DNA of 64,000 nucleotides, taken from NCBI GenBank assembly GCA_965366625.1, contig CBDUGP010000027.1, forward strand, positions 21,678 through 85,677. The letters run 5' to 3'. The DNA comes from JAUIJL01 sp965366625. Its GTDB lineage: Bacteria > Acidobacteriota > Thermoanaerobaculia > Multivoradales > J023. Within the stretch, counting starts at the first letter, position 1. Each line of letters opens with the position of its first letter. The notes below the pieces were generated by a model that did not search any database, was not told the origin of the DNA, and worked only from the letters and a program-made list of their open reading frames with translations. The translations under genes were made by a program, and so were the position numbers. Shown here one piece after another: positions 50,260 through 58,846 of the stretch.

Positions 50260-53075
50260 CGGTGAGCGCTGTGCAGCCGGCGAATCAGCAGGGCGGTTTC
50301 TTGGACCACCGGGTCGTCGTCGGATTCCGCCACTCGGTGGATCACCGGATAGAGGTCCTCCAGGGACTCCTCGTGGATGAACCACAGCGCTGCGGCGGTC
50401 AGCCATGCGGCATCGGCATCGCCGGCCGGGCGTTGGATGTGGCGGTCGAGCACCTCGGCCACCGAAGGAGCTGAGATTCCGTAAAGCCGATAGGCGATCC
50501 GTAGACGTTCTCCTTGGGGCAGCTCGTCGATGACCGCGAAGACCCGTTGGCGCGTGGTGCCGACCAGCAGGTTGTCGAGGTATTCGAGCGCGTGCACTCG
50601 ATGGTCCGCCCGATTGCGCCGGATGCCTCGGTAGGCGGCGCGGATTTCCGCCACTGGATGTAGGAGGCCGAGCAACGCGAAGATGTTGCCGAATCGCCGC
50701 TTGAGGCGGTCTTGCAGCAATCGCTCCAACAGCCGAGCCGAGCTGTGACGTCGGCTGCCCTCCAGGCTCCAAAGATCCAGGCGGGTGCGCAGAAATTGGT
50801 GGCATTCAACACTGATTTGGCCTTCGATCAGGCTCGGGTTCGGGGCGAAACCCGCTTGACGCAGGGAGCCCAAGGCCTCAATCACCTTGCGACGCTGCAG
50901 CCCGTCACGGGTGGCGAGGCCATCGACCAGGGCTTCTAGGGCCTGGGGTCCGCCGATCCTCGCTAGGGTTTTGGGCAGGGCTCGACGCACCCAAATCTCC
51001 TCGCCGGGATCGAACATGAAATGTTGCAGGGCCGGAATGATCGACTGACCGTAAGCGACCAATGCCGAACGGGCTTCGTGTTTGAGCCGTCGGCGGCGCA
51101 AGAGCGACACCAGAATCGGAGCGTAGAGGGGAGAGGCTCGGCCTTGAAGGCATCGCTGCTCCACGGCATGCACGGCGGCGCGGGTCACCTCGAGTTCGGA
51201 ATCGTAGAGCAGCTGCACGATTGCGGCATGGTGGTCGGGCTCGGAAAGCTCTCCCAGGGCGTAGGCCGCTTCGCTGCGGTTTTCCGGATCCGGGTCGGCG
51301 ACCATGGCTTGCAGGGTTCGGTCCGCCTCGGCTCGCAGCTCGGGATCCTGCTGGGCGGCCAAATAGGCCGCGGCCACGGCTCGTATTTTAGGGTCCCGAT
51401 CCTTCAGTCGAGAGCCCATGGTGCCGCATAGATCAGCCGGTGCGATGGCGGCCAACGTGCGGATTGCGGCGGCCCGGATCGACGGATCGGGGTCCGACAA
51501 AAGCTTTTCCACCCACGGTGACGCGTCGTTTCGGCGGCAAGCTCGGAATATCGCCAGCGCCGCCGAGCGCACCTCGGCCGCGTCGTGGGCGAGGATCCAA
51601 GGGGGGATCAAATGCCCTTTGTGATGGCTGCCCAGCAATTCGAGGCTGTGGCGCACCTCGCGCGCGTCGGGGCTGCCCAATCCGGCCACCAGGATCTCGA
51701 GGGTCGCGGCGTCTCTCAGGTCCAAGGTTTGGGCCCAATCCCGATCCGGCACCCGTTCGAGCAAACCTTCACGGAACGAGGCGACATAACGTTGACGGGT
51801 TTGCCCCACGACCCAAAGCCACACGGCCACCGTGATCAAGGCGAGCCATGCGGTGTTTGGTACCGACAGCCGGCCGAAGGTCACCGACAACAAAACCACC
51901 GCGGCTAGGCCCTTGGCGGCCCGCTGCACGAAAACGTCGACAAAGGCCTTGGCCTGGGCCCGTTGGGATTCGGGAATCGGTAGGAACAGCAGCTCGCGGG
52001 TGGCTTGCTCCAGGGAATAGCGCAGACCGTTTTCGGCAATTTTGAGCCCCCAAACCGCTGCTGCCATCAGACCGGGGGCTAAAAAGGCGGCGAACAGAAA
52101 GAAGGCGGAGCCGATGCCGTTGGCGGTCGGCAGAACCCGCAGCGCGAATCCCATACCCAGATGGCGGTGGATGCGAGCTGTGAACGCCAGTTGGAAGAAA
52201 AGGGCGGCTAAACCCATGACGCTGTAGAGATTGCCGAAGGCGGCGGTGCGTTGCTCGAGGCTGGTGGTGTGCTGCTCCACCACCCACGCAAATTGCAAGT
52301 CGACAATTTGTGCCACCAGGGCGGCCAACAACATGCCGAGGCTCAGGCACTGCAAATATTTCGAGTTCTTGGCCATGGCGAAACCCGAAACGGCGGAGGG
52401 CGTGGGATGCGGTCTGGTTCGAGCGCGAGCGGCCCCGGGGCGTAACCAGGAGCCTGAAAATGCGAGGGCCGCAGCCAAGATCAGCAGCAAGAACGCGGCG
52501 GCGAGCAGTGCTGCCCAAGGGCCGGCGGGCCGGCTGCCAAAGGACGCCGAAGCCGTCCAGCGCGCGATTTGCCCACCGGCCACCGAACCCAAAATTCCGC
52601 CGGCCCCGACCACCGCAAAAAGCCGGCGAGCCTGACGGGGATCCAAGCGCAATCCGGCAAAGCTCCAGAATTGGCTGACCAACAACACGCCCACCATCGC
52701 GGTCCACAGGTAGAGGCCAACGCTGGGCCAGATGGAATCGGGGGCTTGATGGAGCCACCAACCGAAGCCGGGCAGGCTGAACGCCACCAAAATCGCGGTA
52801 GCCGAGAGCAGCCGATCGATCGAGAATCGGACGGCGAGCCGTTGATAGACGACCATCAGCGGGTAGGTGCAGGTCGCCACCAAGAGGTAGGCCAAGGGCA
52901 GCTGCTCGGAGCCCAGAGCGTCGATGAAGGTGGACTGGCGAATGGATTTGGCGGTGTATTGAAACGCCAGCAGCAAGAAGTGAAACGCGAAAAGTGTAAA
53001 GCACACCCTGCCCTCGCCTGGGCGCAAGTCGAGACCCAATCGGCGCAGGTGGTGAGCTGGGTCGGCGGTGGTCAT
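50256..53075 (-). CDS. Nucleotide-transporter-like (NTT/MFS) membrane protein with HEAT repeats
   Basis: Protein of 939 aa in two parts. The first half (about 20-440) has about 12 helices with features of the ADP/ATP translocase-like (Npt1/Npt2) transporters, for example QYTAKSIRQSTFIDALGSEQLPLAYLL and LRLDPRQARRLFAVVGAGGILGS. The second half (about 465-760) consists of helical HEAT repeats such as IRAAAIRTLAAIAP and NRSEAAYALGELSEPD. Bacterial proteins of this design are widespread but uncharacterised; true nucleotide exchange is known only in intracellular parasites and plastids. The ATG directly abuts the stop of a glycosyltransferase gene, so it ends the polysaccharide operon. Confidence 0.8.
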   Translation of the reverse strand: MTTADPAHHLRRLGLDLRPGEGRVCFTLFAFHFLLLAFQYTAKSIRQSTFIDALGSEQLPLAYLLVATCTYPLMVVYQRLAVRFSIDRLLSATAILVAFSLPGFGWWLHQAPDSIWPSVGLYLWTAMVGVLLVSQFWSFAGLRLDPRQARRLFAVVGAGGILGSVAGGQIARWTASASFGSRPAGPWAALLAAAFLLLILAAALAFSGSWLRPGAARARTRPHPTPSAVSGFAMAKNSKYLQCLSLGMLLAALVAQIVDLQFAWVVEQHTTSLEQRTAAFGNLYSVMGLAALFFQLAFTARIHRHLGMGFALRVLPTANGIGSAFFLFAAFLAPGLMAAAVWGLKIAENGLRYSLEQATRELLFLPIPESQRAQAKAFVDVFVQRAAKGLAAVVLLSVTFGRLSVPNTAWLALITVAVWLWVVGQTRQRYVASFREGLLERVPDRDWAQTLDLRDAATLEILVAGLGSPDAREVRHSLELLGSHHKGHLIPPWILAHDAAEVRSAALAIFRACRRNDASPWVEKLLSDPDPSIRAAAIRTLAAIAPADLCGTMGSRLKDRDPKIRAVAAAYLAAQQDPELRAEADRTLQAMVADPDPENRSEAAYALGELSEPDHHAAIVQLLYDSELEVTRAAVHAVEQRCLQGRASPLYAPILVSLLRRRRLKHEARSALVAYGQSIIPALQHFMFDPGEEIWVRRALPKTLARIGGPQALEALVDGLATRDGLQRRKVIEALGSLRQAGFAPNPSLIEGQISVECHQFLRTRLDLWSLEGSRRHSSARLLERLLQDRLKRRFGNIFALLGLLHPVAEIRAAYRGIRRNRADHRVHALEYLDNLLVGTTRQRVFAVIDELPQGERLRIAYRLYGISAPSVAEVLDRHIQRPAGDADAAWLTAAALWFIHEESLEDLYPVIHRVAESDDDPVVQETALLIRRLHSAHR

Positions 53076-54269
53076 CTAGTCGTATGTGGTATTTCGTGGG
53101 TCGGAGCTGAGCCGGCGATCCGCGGGGGCAGTCGGATCGTTCTTGGGCAAGGGCAAGGCCCGTTGATTAAACCACCGCTCGACCCGGGAAGCATGGGTCT
53201 TGCGGCCCTGAATGGCTTGCCGCCGGCGCAGGATTTCCCGCCGATGACGCCACAGCCAACCATAGGCCGGCAAAGACGAGCGCTCCCTCAGCAGCACCCA
53301 GCCGATCGCCAGCAGATCGCGCCACACGGTCGGAATCGCGGTGCGCAGGGCGTTGCCCCCGGTCTGGTGATACGCGCGCAACAAGTATCGGTTTTTGAGC
53401 GAGTGAAAGTTGATCGCGGCCGGCAAGGCGGCCCGTCCTTTGGGCACCACCCGTCGGCGATGCTCGGCCACGGCGCTCGGCTCGTAGAGCACGTCCCAGC
53501 CCCGCTCCTGGAAGCGAAAGCAGAGTTCGGCGTCCTCGCGGTAGGAGTGGAATAAGGTGTCGAAGATTTCGTCACCGGCCCCGGGCTCATCTTGGGTGGA
53601 TTCATCTTCGGTGGGTTCTTCGCCGGCCGTGTTTGACGGAATGGCGACGTCCTCGAGGGCAGAGCGTCGATAGAGGGTGGCGGCACCGGTGGCGCCGAAG
53701 ACCCTTTCCGGCTGTGAGAATTGGCCTTCGTCGAGCTGCCCCGAGCCCCGGTCGAGGTGGCGCCAGGTCCGGGTCAGGACCATGCCGCAGGCGTCGAGTC
53801 GAGCCTCGGACCCATCTCGACCCGGGCGCAGCAATCGACCCGTCACCGCTGCCGCCGAGGGATAGGCCCGGGCTCGATCCACCAGCCGTTGCACGAATTC
53901 CGGCTCCGGGCAGGCGTCGGCGTTCAAGGCCAACACGTATTCGGCGTCGGTCAAGGCCAGAGCGGCGTTCATGCCGCCGGCGAAACCCAAATTACGACCC
54001 AGAGCCCGAACCGTGCGCGGCAGATCACCCAGGGGCAGAGTCTCGGCCAGCTCGACTCCGTCATCCCGGCTGTCGCAGTCGACCACCACCACATCCAAGG
54101 GACGATGGCTTTGTTGGGCGATCGCGGCAAAGCAGGCGGGCAAGTCGGCCGCAGAGTTGTAGGTGACGATCAAAACCGAGACCTGGGGCGAACTCTCGCA
54201 GATCTCAGCTCGAAGGGGTGCCGACGGGTCTGAGCGCCGGCCGGACCCTAAGGCGCCGACTCGGGGCAT
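53076..54269 (-). CDS. Family 2 glycosyltransferase
   Basis: GT-A fold glycosyltransferase (397 aa), probably adding rhamnose or another deoxysugar to a surface glycan. The nucleotide-sugar domain starts at about residue 30 (VSVLIVTYNSAADLPACFAAI), with VVVVDCDSRDDGV, NLGFAGGMNAAL and the DxD-like LNADACPEP. ED in SYREDAELCFRF is the probable catalytic base. An insertion with EEPTEDESTQDEPG (about 225-240) comes from a 15-bp duplication. I choose ATG 54269, overlapping the previous gene by 22 bp; ATG 54335 is possible. A basic C-terminal tail may touch the membrane. Confidence 0.85.
   Translation of the reverse strand: MPRVGALGSGRRSDPSAPLRAEICESSPQVSVLIVTYNSAADLPACFAAIAQQSHRPLDVVVVDCDSRDDGVELAETLPLGDLPRTVRALGRNLGFAGGMNAALALTDAEYVLALNADACPEPEFVQRLVDRARAYPSAAAVTGRLLRPGRDGSEARLDACGMVLTRTWRHLDRGSGQLDEGQFSQPERVFGATGAATLYRRSALEDVAIPSNTAGEEPTEDESTQDEPGAGDEIFDTLFHSYREDAELCFRFQERGWDVLYEPSAVAEHRRRVVPKGRAALPAAINFHSLKNRYLLRAYHQTGGNALRTAIPTVWRDLLAIGWVLLRERSSLPAYGWLWRHRREILRRRQAIQGRKTHASRVERWFNQRALPLPKNDPTAPADRRLSSDPRNTTYD
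53587..53616. repeat. 15-bp in-frame duplication in a glycosyltransferase
   Basis: TCATCTTGGGTGGAT and TCATCTTCGGTGGGT. It encodes acidic five-residue units in a loop. Confidence 0.75.
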
Positions 54270-55264
54270 GACGGGGTCGGTGGATGGTGGAATCTGTGAG
54301 CCCACAATTTGGGCCGTCGCCAGCCGCTCAGGCATCCAAATAAGACGCTCAGCAATCCCAGGGCCGCGCCCTTGACGGATTCGGCCCGGCGGGGTCGCCG
54401 GAGAGGCAGGGCCAGCAGACGCGCGGTCATGGCGAAGGGTAGGGTGAGCCGAGCGAGCCAAATCCACAGCGCCCCGTGGTGACGCCGCAGGTAAATTTCC
54501 AGGTTGCGATAGTAAATCCACAGGAAAGGTCCATAACCGAGGGCCGGAACCGAGCCGCCCTTGGCGTGCACGAAACGGGCGCTGGGCACGTACAGCAGAA
54601 CCTCGCCGGCGTCGGCCAAGCGTTTGGCCAGATCCACGTCCTCGAACCACGCGGGAAAAAATCGTTCGTCGAAGCCGCCGTGCTCCAAGAAAATACGTCG
54701 ACGCAACGCCAGGGCTGCGGCCGCCGGCTGTTGGACGGGCGTGCCTTCCGCGGGTTCAGAGCGCGGACCCCGGCGTCCGCCCAAGAAAAGGGTCTGCAAA
54801 ATGAGCGTGAAAGGCGACGGCAGGGGCTGGAGCTGCCAACGGCATTGGGAGCTGCCGTCGGCATTGACCAACGCCGGGGCGAGGCCGGCGGCGTCGGGAA
54901 AACGTTCGCAAGCTTGCAGCAGCGCGTCCCAGGTTTCCGGTCGGGCAGAGATGTCGGGATTCAAAATCAGAACCCATTCGCCGCTCGCCCGGTCCACCCC
55001 GCGATTGGCGCCACCGCCGAATCCCAGGTTGCGCTCGGGAACGATCCACTGCACCCGCCCCGCCGAGGGTGTCGCCGGTTCGCTGTCGGCCGCCCCTCTC
55101 GCGCTGTCGCTGTTGTCGACCACGATCAGTTCCAGGCGCGGATCGTCGGGCCAGGTCGACACCAGGTCTTGGACCTCGGCCTCATTGCGCCAATGCACGA
55201 CCACGGCGCTCAGAATCGGTGGCGGAGCTTCGGCTCGGGGTTTGGGGTTGGATACGGAACTCAC
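54248..55264 (-). CDS. Family 2 glycosyltransferase
   Basis: GT-A glycosyltransferase (338 aa) of the same group as its downstream neighbour. It shows LSAVVVHWRNEAEVQDLV, LIVVDNSDSARG, NLGFGGGANRGV, LILNPDIS (DxD-like) and the FPAWFEDVDLAKRL segment with the catalytic acid. Hydrophobic C-terminal helices (about 275-320) suggest a membrane-edge location. The frame is open to 55423, but that part lies in MITE copy 3; I choose GTG 55264, although its Shine-Dalgarno is weak. Part of the minus-strand surface-glycan operon. Confidence 0.82.
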   Translation of the reverse strand: MSSVSNPKPRAEAPPPILSAVVVHWRNEAEVQDLVSTWPDDPRLELIVVDNSDSARGAADSEPATPSAGRVQWIVPERNLGFGGGANRGVDRASGEWVLILNPDISARPETWDALLQACERFPDAAGLAPALVNADGSSQCRWQLQPLPSPFTLILQTLFLGGRRGPRSEPAEGTPVQQPAAAALALRRRIFLEHGGFDERFFPAWFEDVDLAKRLADAGEVLLYVPSARFVHAKGGSVPALGYGPFLWIYYRNLEIYLRRHHGALWIWLARLTLPFAMTARLLALPLRRPRRAESVKGAALGLLSVLFGCLSGWRRPKLWAHRFHHPPTPSCPESAP

Positions 55265-55325
55265 CGCAGCATCATAGGGGGTTCGTGTGGACCCGGTCCA
55301 GCGTGAGAGGGGCAGCTGAGGTTGC

Positions 55326-55545
55326 CTAGCTGGATTCCATCCAGAAATGGAGTTTCCGATGAAACTAAGGCCGGATGGACCGAGGACAGAAGCGAGCGTG
55401 TCTGAGCGATACACCCAAGCCATCGTCCTAAGTTACTACTCTTCAGCATTTTATGACGGCACCGCAGCGGTGGTGCGAGTTCGGAGCGACGCCCGCATGC
55501 CATCCGGCCGACCACCGAGAGGCCAAATCTGGCCGGGCCCTGGCT
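55326..55545. mobile_element. MITE-like element, copy 3
   Basis: About 220 bp, in the opposite orientation to copies 1 and 2. The right end CTGGCCGGGCCCTGG (55529-55543) matches the right end of copy 1, and the left end has CCATCCAGAAATGG as in copy 2. The interior shares AGCGAGCGTGTCTGAGCGA (near 55393) and CGAGTTCGGAGCGAC (near 55478) with copy 1. Lies between two glycosyltransferase genes and fills most of the 286-bp gap 55265-55550. Confidence 0.7.
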
Positions 55546-55550
55546 GGGCT

Positions 55551-56504
55551 TTAGCGGCGGGTCCACGGCTCGAGGTCCACGGTCGCTGGACCCAGGTGGG
55601 CGAAGGAGGGGAGATGTCGAAGCGTGCGTCCGGCCGCGGCCACCAAACCGCCGGCGCCTCGCAGGTCGGCGGCCGACAGTCGACCGGCCAGGTCTAAAAG
55701 GTCGCGAGTCGCGATGCGCGGCCAGTGGCGCCACCAGGATCGACCCAAAATGCGCGCCAAAATCAAATGGCGGTTGGCGTGGATCAGCTGGCGTCCGCCG
55801 AAGGGAAGGCGCCGACCGCTGACCGAGCCGGCGTGCCGCGCCCGGGCTTCGGCCACACAAAAAGCGCTCCAACCCGCGGCCCGTAGACGGGCCGCGAGAT
55901 CCACGTCCTCGTAGTAGGCGAAGAGGACCTCGTCGAAAGGGCCCGACTCGAAACGACCCGATTTGAAACAGACCTGCTCCAAGGCCTGGCGGCGATAGAC
56001 CGTGGCGGTGGCGGAGGCGCCGAAAATCTCCGTCGGCGCCCGGAAACCCTCGAATTCGAGGCCGTGGCCGATTTGCACTGCTTGCCACCAACGATTCCAT
56101 CCGATGCCGCAACCGTCGATCGTGTGACCGTCCCACCCCAGATTGACCCCCTGGACGGCTGCCGCCCCGGGGGTTTCAGCCAAGCGATCGAGCAAAATGT
56201 CCAACCAGCGAGGTCCGACCACCGCGTCGTCGTTGACGGTGGCGACGAACGGTGTGTCGACCTCGGCGAACGCCGCATTGTTGGCCGCGGAAAATCCCGG
56301 CCGGTCGACGTTGATCCAACGGTCCACGTGTTTCCGGCTCTCGCCGAGGGGCAAGGTGTCTGGATCCAGCGCTCGGGGCACCACCAACCGGATCTCCGCA
56401 GCTCCGGCCCGCCGCAGGGCGTCCAGGCAGGCGGCCAGGTGCGGGCTTTGTCCCAAGGTCGGGACGATGACGCTGCAGTGGGATCGAGACACTCTCAAAA
56501 CCAA
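55551..56504 (-). CDS. Family 2 glycosyltransferase
   Basis: GT-A glycosyltransferase (317 aa), third of the set. It shows SVIVPTLGQSPHLAACLDAL, ATVNDDAVVGPRWLD (DxD-like), GASATATVYRRQAL and ALFAYYEDVDLAARL with the catalytic acid (FAYYEDVDLAARLRAAGW). An ESGPF/KSGRF insert (about 195) comes from a 15-bp duplication. Start: TTG 56504 with GGAG five bases upstream, overlapping the upstream gene by 10 bp; TTG 56498 in a TTGA overlap is an alternative. It is followed by MITE copy 3. Confidence 0.82.
   Translation of the reverse strand: MVLRVSRSHCSVIVPTLGQSPHLAACLDALRRAGAAEIRLVVPRALDPDTLPLGESRKHVDRWINVDRPGFSAANNAAFAEVDTPFVATVNDDAVVGPRWLDILLDRLAETPGAAAVQGVNLGWDGHTIDGCGIGWNRWWQAVQIGHGLEFEGFRAPTEIFGASATATVYRRQALEQVCFKSGRFESGPFDEVLFAYYEDVDLAARLRAAGWSAFCVAEARARHAGSVSGRRLPFGGRQLIHANRHLILARILGRSWWRHWPRIATRDLLDLAGRLSAADLRGAGGLVAAAGRTLRHLPSFAHLGPATVDLEPWTRR
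55934..55963. repeat. 15-bp in-frame duplication in a glycosyltransferase
   Basis: TCGAAAGGGCCCGAC and TCGAAACGACCCGAT, with a weak third unit. Encodes repeated GRFES/GPFDE-like residues. Confidence 0.7.
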
Positions 56505-58846
56505 TCGAGCTCCGTGCGGTCGACCATGATGCCCACTTGCGGGTCCGCCGGTCCCGTGGGGCAGCGCAGGCTCAGGGTCGCGCCATCGGGCCAGTCCAAG
56601 ATGTCGGTTTCGAGGGTCTCCCAAAAGACGAACTTCTTGACCGATAAGACCGCCAGCTCTCGGTCGTCGGCAAAGATGTGGATCGTCTCGGGTCCGAGCT
56701 TCTCGCGCCGGGCGATCAGGCGGATTCGAATTCTTTCGCCGCCGGCAACGATCTTCGCCCGCAGCTCGCCGCGCGCTGGAATCATCCATGCCCCGACCTT
56801 TGAGGGGCGGGAAGGAGTCCAACGTTCGGGCTCCAGGCGTCCTCCCTTGCGGGCCACCCAACCGTCCTCCCAGTGAACCATGGTGGTGGGCAGGGCATTG
56901 GCCAGCAGAGGCAAGGCGATCGCGATGCCTAGGACCCATGAGAATGCCGCCTTGCTCAGGTGCCCCTTCGACATCCTCTTGGGCAGCCACGATCGTGTCC
57001 AACGGATCCAACGGGAACCCGGCTTTCCTGTCCACAGGCAGATCGGAATTAGAGCCAGAGACGCGACGATCCAAATCCAAGTTGCCGGTCGCGGACGCAC
57101 GGTGGAAGGAAAGAGGCGCGCCAGATCGCTTTGTAACATCCAACCCAAGCGATGCAAGAGATGGTTGCTGCCGTCGGCGAGGTGGTAGGTCCAACCCGGC
57201 ACCACCAGCCAGAAGATCGACAACACGGCGGTCCATGCGATCAGGCAAGGGAGCATTAAACGCAAGCCAAAAGCTCGGCGTTGCAGCAGGGGCACCAGGC
57301 ACAGTGCCAACAGCGGCAAGAAAACCAAGGGATAGCGGAAAGGCGGAGACCATCCGCCGTACCATTCCAAGCGCGGCGCGAGGGCGATCAAATAGGGCGT
57401 GGTCAGGGCCGTCAGCCAAATAAGGAAGGTGTCTCGGCGCCGGAGCAAGAGATAAACAGCCGGCAGGATCAAACACCAAATCGGCGCGACGGCAAAGAGG
57501 CCGAAGGCACAGTCGTAAAACATGCCGAAAGCTCCGCGGGCATAATCCGCCGGGGGGCTGAGGAAGAGCTGCCACTCGGCGCTGCTGTACATCTTCAGGG
57601 GGTTGCCGTAACGCTGAGCGTTGAAGACGAGCAGGGCGGTCAGCAAGGCCGTGGTGCCCAAGGCCAAGGCCACAATCAACCGGCGACGGCGACGAAGAAT
57701 CAGCAGCGCCAAAGCGGCAATGGGCGCGGCCACCAACAGAAATCGCATTTTGAGCAAAGGCAGCAGAACCACCGCCAAGGCGATTTGAAACACTGCGATT
57801 TGAAGCGCTGTGATTCTCAAAGAGATCGGCGCCTTGAGTGCAGACGTCTTGAGCTCAGACCATGGTTCCTGAGCCTCCCGGGTCTCGTGAGCCCTGAGCC
57901 GGATTAAACCGTCGACCGCCACCATCAACAAAAGGGCCGCCGGAATCTCGACCCAAAGCTGATGACTGTAAATCGTGGCCGGGGGAGCGAAAGCGAGCAC
58001 CGCCCAGGCCCCGAGGGCTCCGGTGCCGCGATCGGGCCAAAGCAAGAGCGCCACCCTCAAAGTCAGCCAAGCGAGGGCCGCGGTCGAGATCACCATCGCC
58101 AGGGCCGCTCCGAGGCGACCCGCCAGACCGTAGAACGGGGCCAGAACCAGGGGCATGAGGGCGTTGTGCCGGGAGTAGAACCGACCGTCTGCGCCCTGCG
58201 GATCCCCGGGCTGCGGCTCGATGGCGCGCTCCATGAAATGGCGCCAATCTTGGTTTCGGTAGTTGTTGCTCAGCTCAATATCTAAATCCCGGCTCAGGCT
58301 GTGGCTGAGCAAAAGGTAATAGGGCTCGTCGCCGTCCGGCTGGCGGTGCTCGAGGGCCCAAGGCAAGATGGCGGCGTGGGCGAGCAAGGGCAGCAGCAAG
58401 AAAACCCAGCCTGGTTTGCCGGTCTCGGAATCCCTCTTGCGGGTTTTCTCGAGGTGTCGGCGTAGCTGGGGGATCCACGAGAGCATCAAGACTCCGAGCA
58501 TCACCAACAACGCCGAGGCCCACAAGATGTCGGTTTGGGGCCAGCCGAGGCGAGCCCTGAAGGGCAGGCTTAGGACGGTGAGGGCCAATGCCAAAGGCAG
58601 ACCGGTGGCTATCCGGGCATGGATCCGCCGGGCGATTTGGGACAGCCCGATCCAAATCCACGGCAGAAAAAGCAGGGTCGAAAAGAACGGATCGTCCCTC
58701 GGCCAGGCGTATAAGACCGTGGCGGTCATGGCTGAACCGCACAGCAGATGGATTGCTAGATCAGGAACCCGGTCCGGAATGACTCGGCCCGCAACGTCTC
58801 GGCCTGGACGCACGCCGTCCGTGGAGTTGGGAGCCTGGGAGCTCAA
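56495..58846 (-). CDS. Polytopic membrane protein, probable GT-C glycosyltransferase
   Basis: Large membrane protein (783 aa) with about 12-14 helices. The region DGRFYSRHNALMPLVLAPFY after the first helices resembles lipid-linked-sugar transferases of the GT-C class (PMT/ArnT-like), which act on the periplasmic side. A soluble C-terminal domain (about 690-783) follows. The best start is TTG 58846: GGAG lies eight bases upstream and the codon overlaps the stop of the previous gene (TTGA). The frame's extension to 59062 is rejected. Two pairs of 15-bp duplications lie within it. The acceptor cannot be predicted. Confidence 0.72.
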   Translation of the reverse strand: MSSQAPNSTDGVRPGRDVAGRVIPDRVPDLAIHLLCGSAMTATVLYAWPRDDPFFSTLLFLPWIWIGLSQIARRIHARIATGLPLALALTVLSLPFRARLGWPQTDILWASALLVMLGVLMLSWIPQLRRHLEKTRKRDSETGKPGWVFLLLPLLAHAAILPWALEHRQPDGDEPYYLLLSHSLSRDLDIELSNNYRNQDWRHFMERAIEPQPGDPQGADGRFYSRHNALMPLVLAPFYGLAGRLGAALAMVISTAALAWLTLRVALLLWPDRGTGALGAWAVLAFAPPATIYSHQLWVEIPAALLLMVAVDGLIRLRAHETREAQEPWSELKTSALKAPISLRITALQIAVFQIALAVVLLPLLKMRFLLVAAPIAALALLILRRRRRLIVALALGTTALLTALLVFNAQRYGNPLKMYSSAEWQLFLSPPADYARGAFGMFYDCAFGLFAVAPIWCLILPAVYLLLRRRDTFLIWLTALTTPYLIALAPRLEWYGGWSPPFRYPLVFLPLLALCLVPLLQRRAFGLRLMLPCLIAWTAVLSIFWLVVPGWTYHLADGSNHLLHRLGWMLQSDLARLFPSTVRPRPATWIWIVASLALIPICLWTGKPGSRWIRWTRSWLPKRMSKGHLSKAAFSWVLGIAIALPLLANALPTTMVHWEDGWVARKGGRLEPERWTPSRPSKVGAWMIPARGELRAKIVAGGERIRIRLIARREKLGPETIHIFADDRELAVLSVKKFVFWETLETDILDWPDGATLSLRCPTGPADPQVGIMVDRTELDWF
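57780..57860. repeat. Two neighbouring 15-bp tandem duplications
   Basis: GCGATTTGAAACACT (57780-57794), GCGATTTGAAGCGCT (57795-57809) and a diverged unit to 57824; then GCCTTGAGTGCAGAC (57831-57845) and GTCTTGAGCTCAGAC (57846-57860). All in frame in the membrane protein gene. Confidence 0.8.

Noticed and set aside
50113..50805. Upstream extension of the fbpA frame
   Set aside because: The lipoprotein signal peptide starts at 50112; the extension covers the end of the HEAT-repeat gene.
57855..58247. Other-frame minus-strand ORF inside the GT-C-like gene
   Set aside because: Shadow of the membrane protein frame 56495-58846; no start signals and no membrane or domain pattern.
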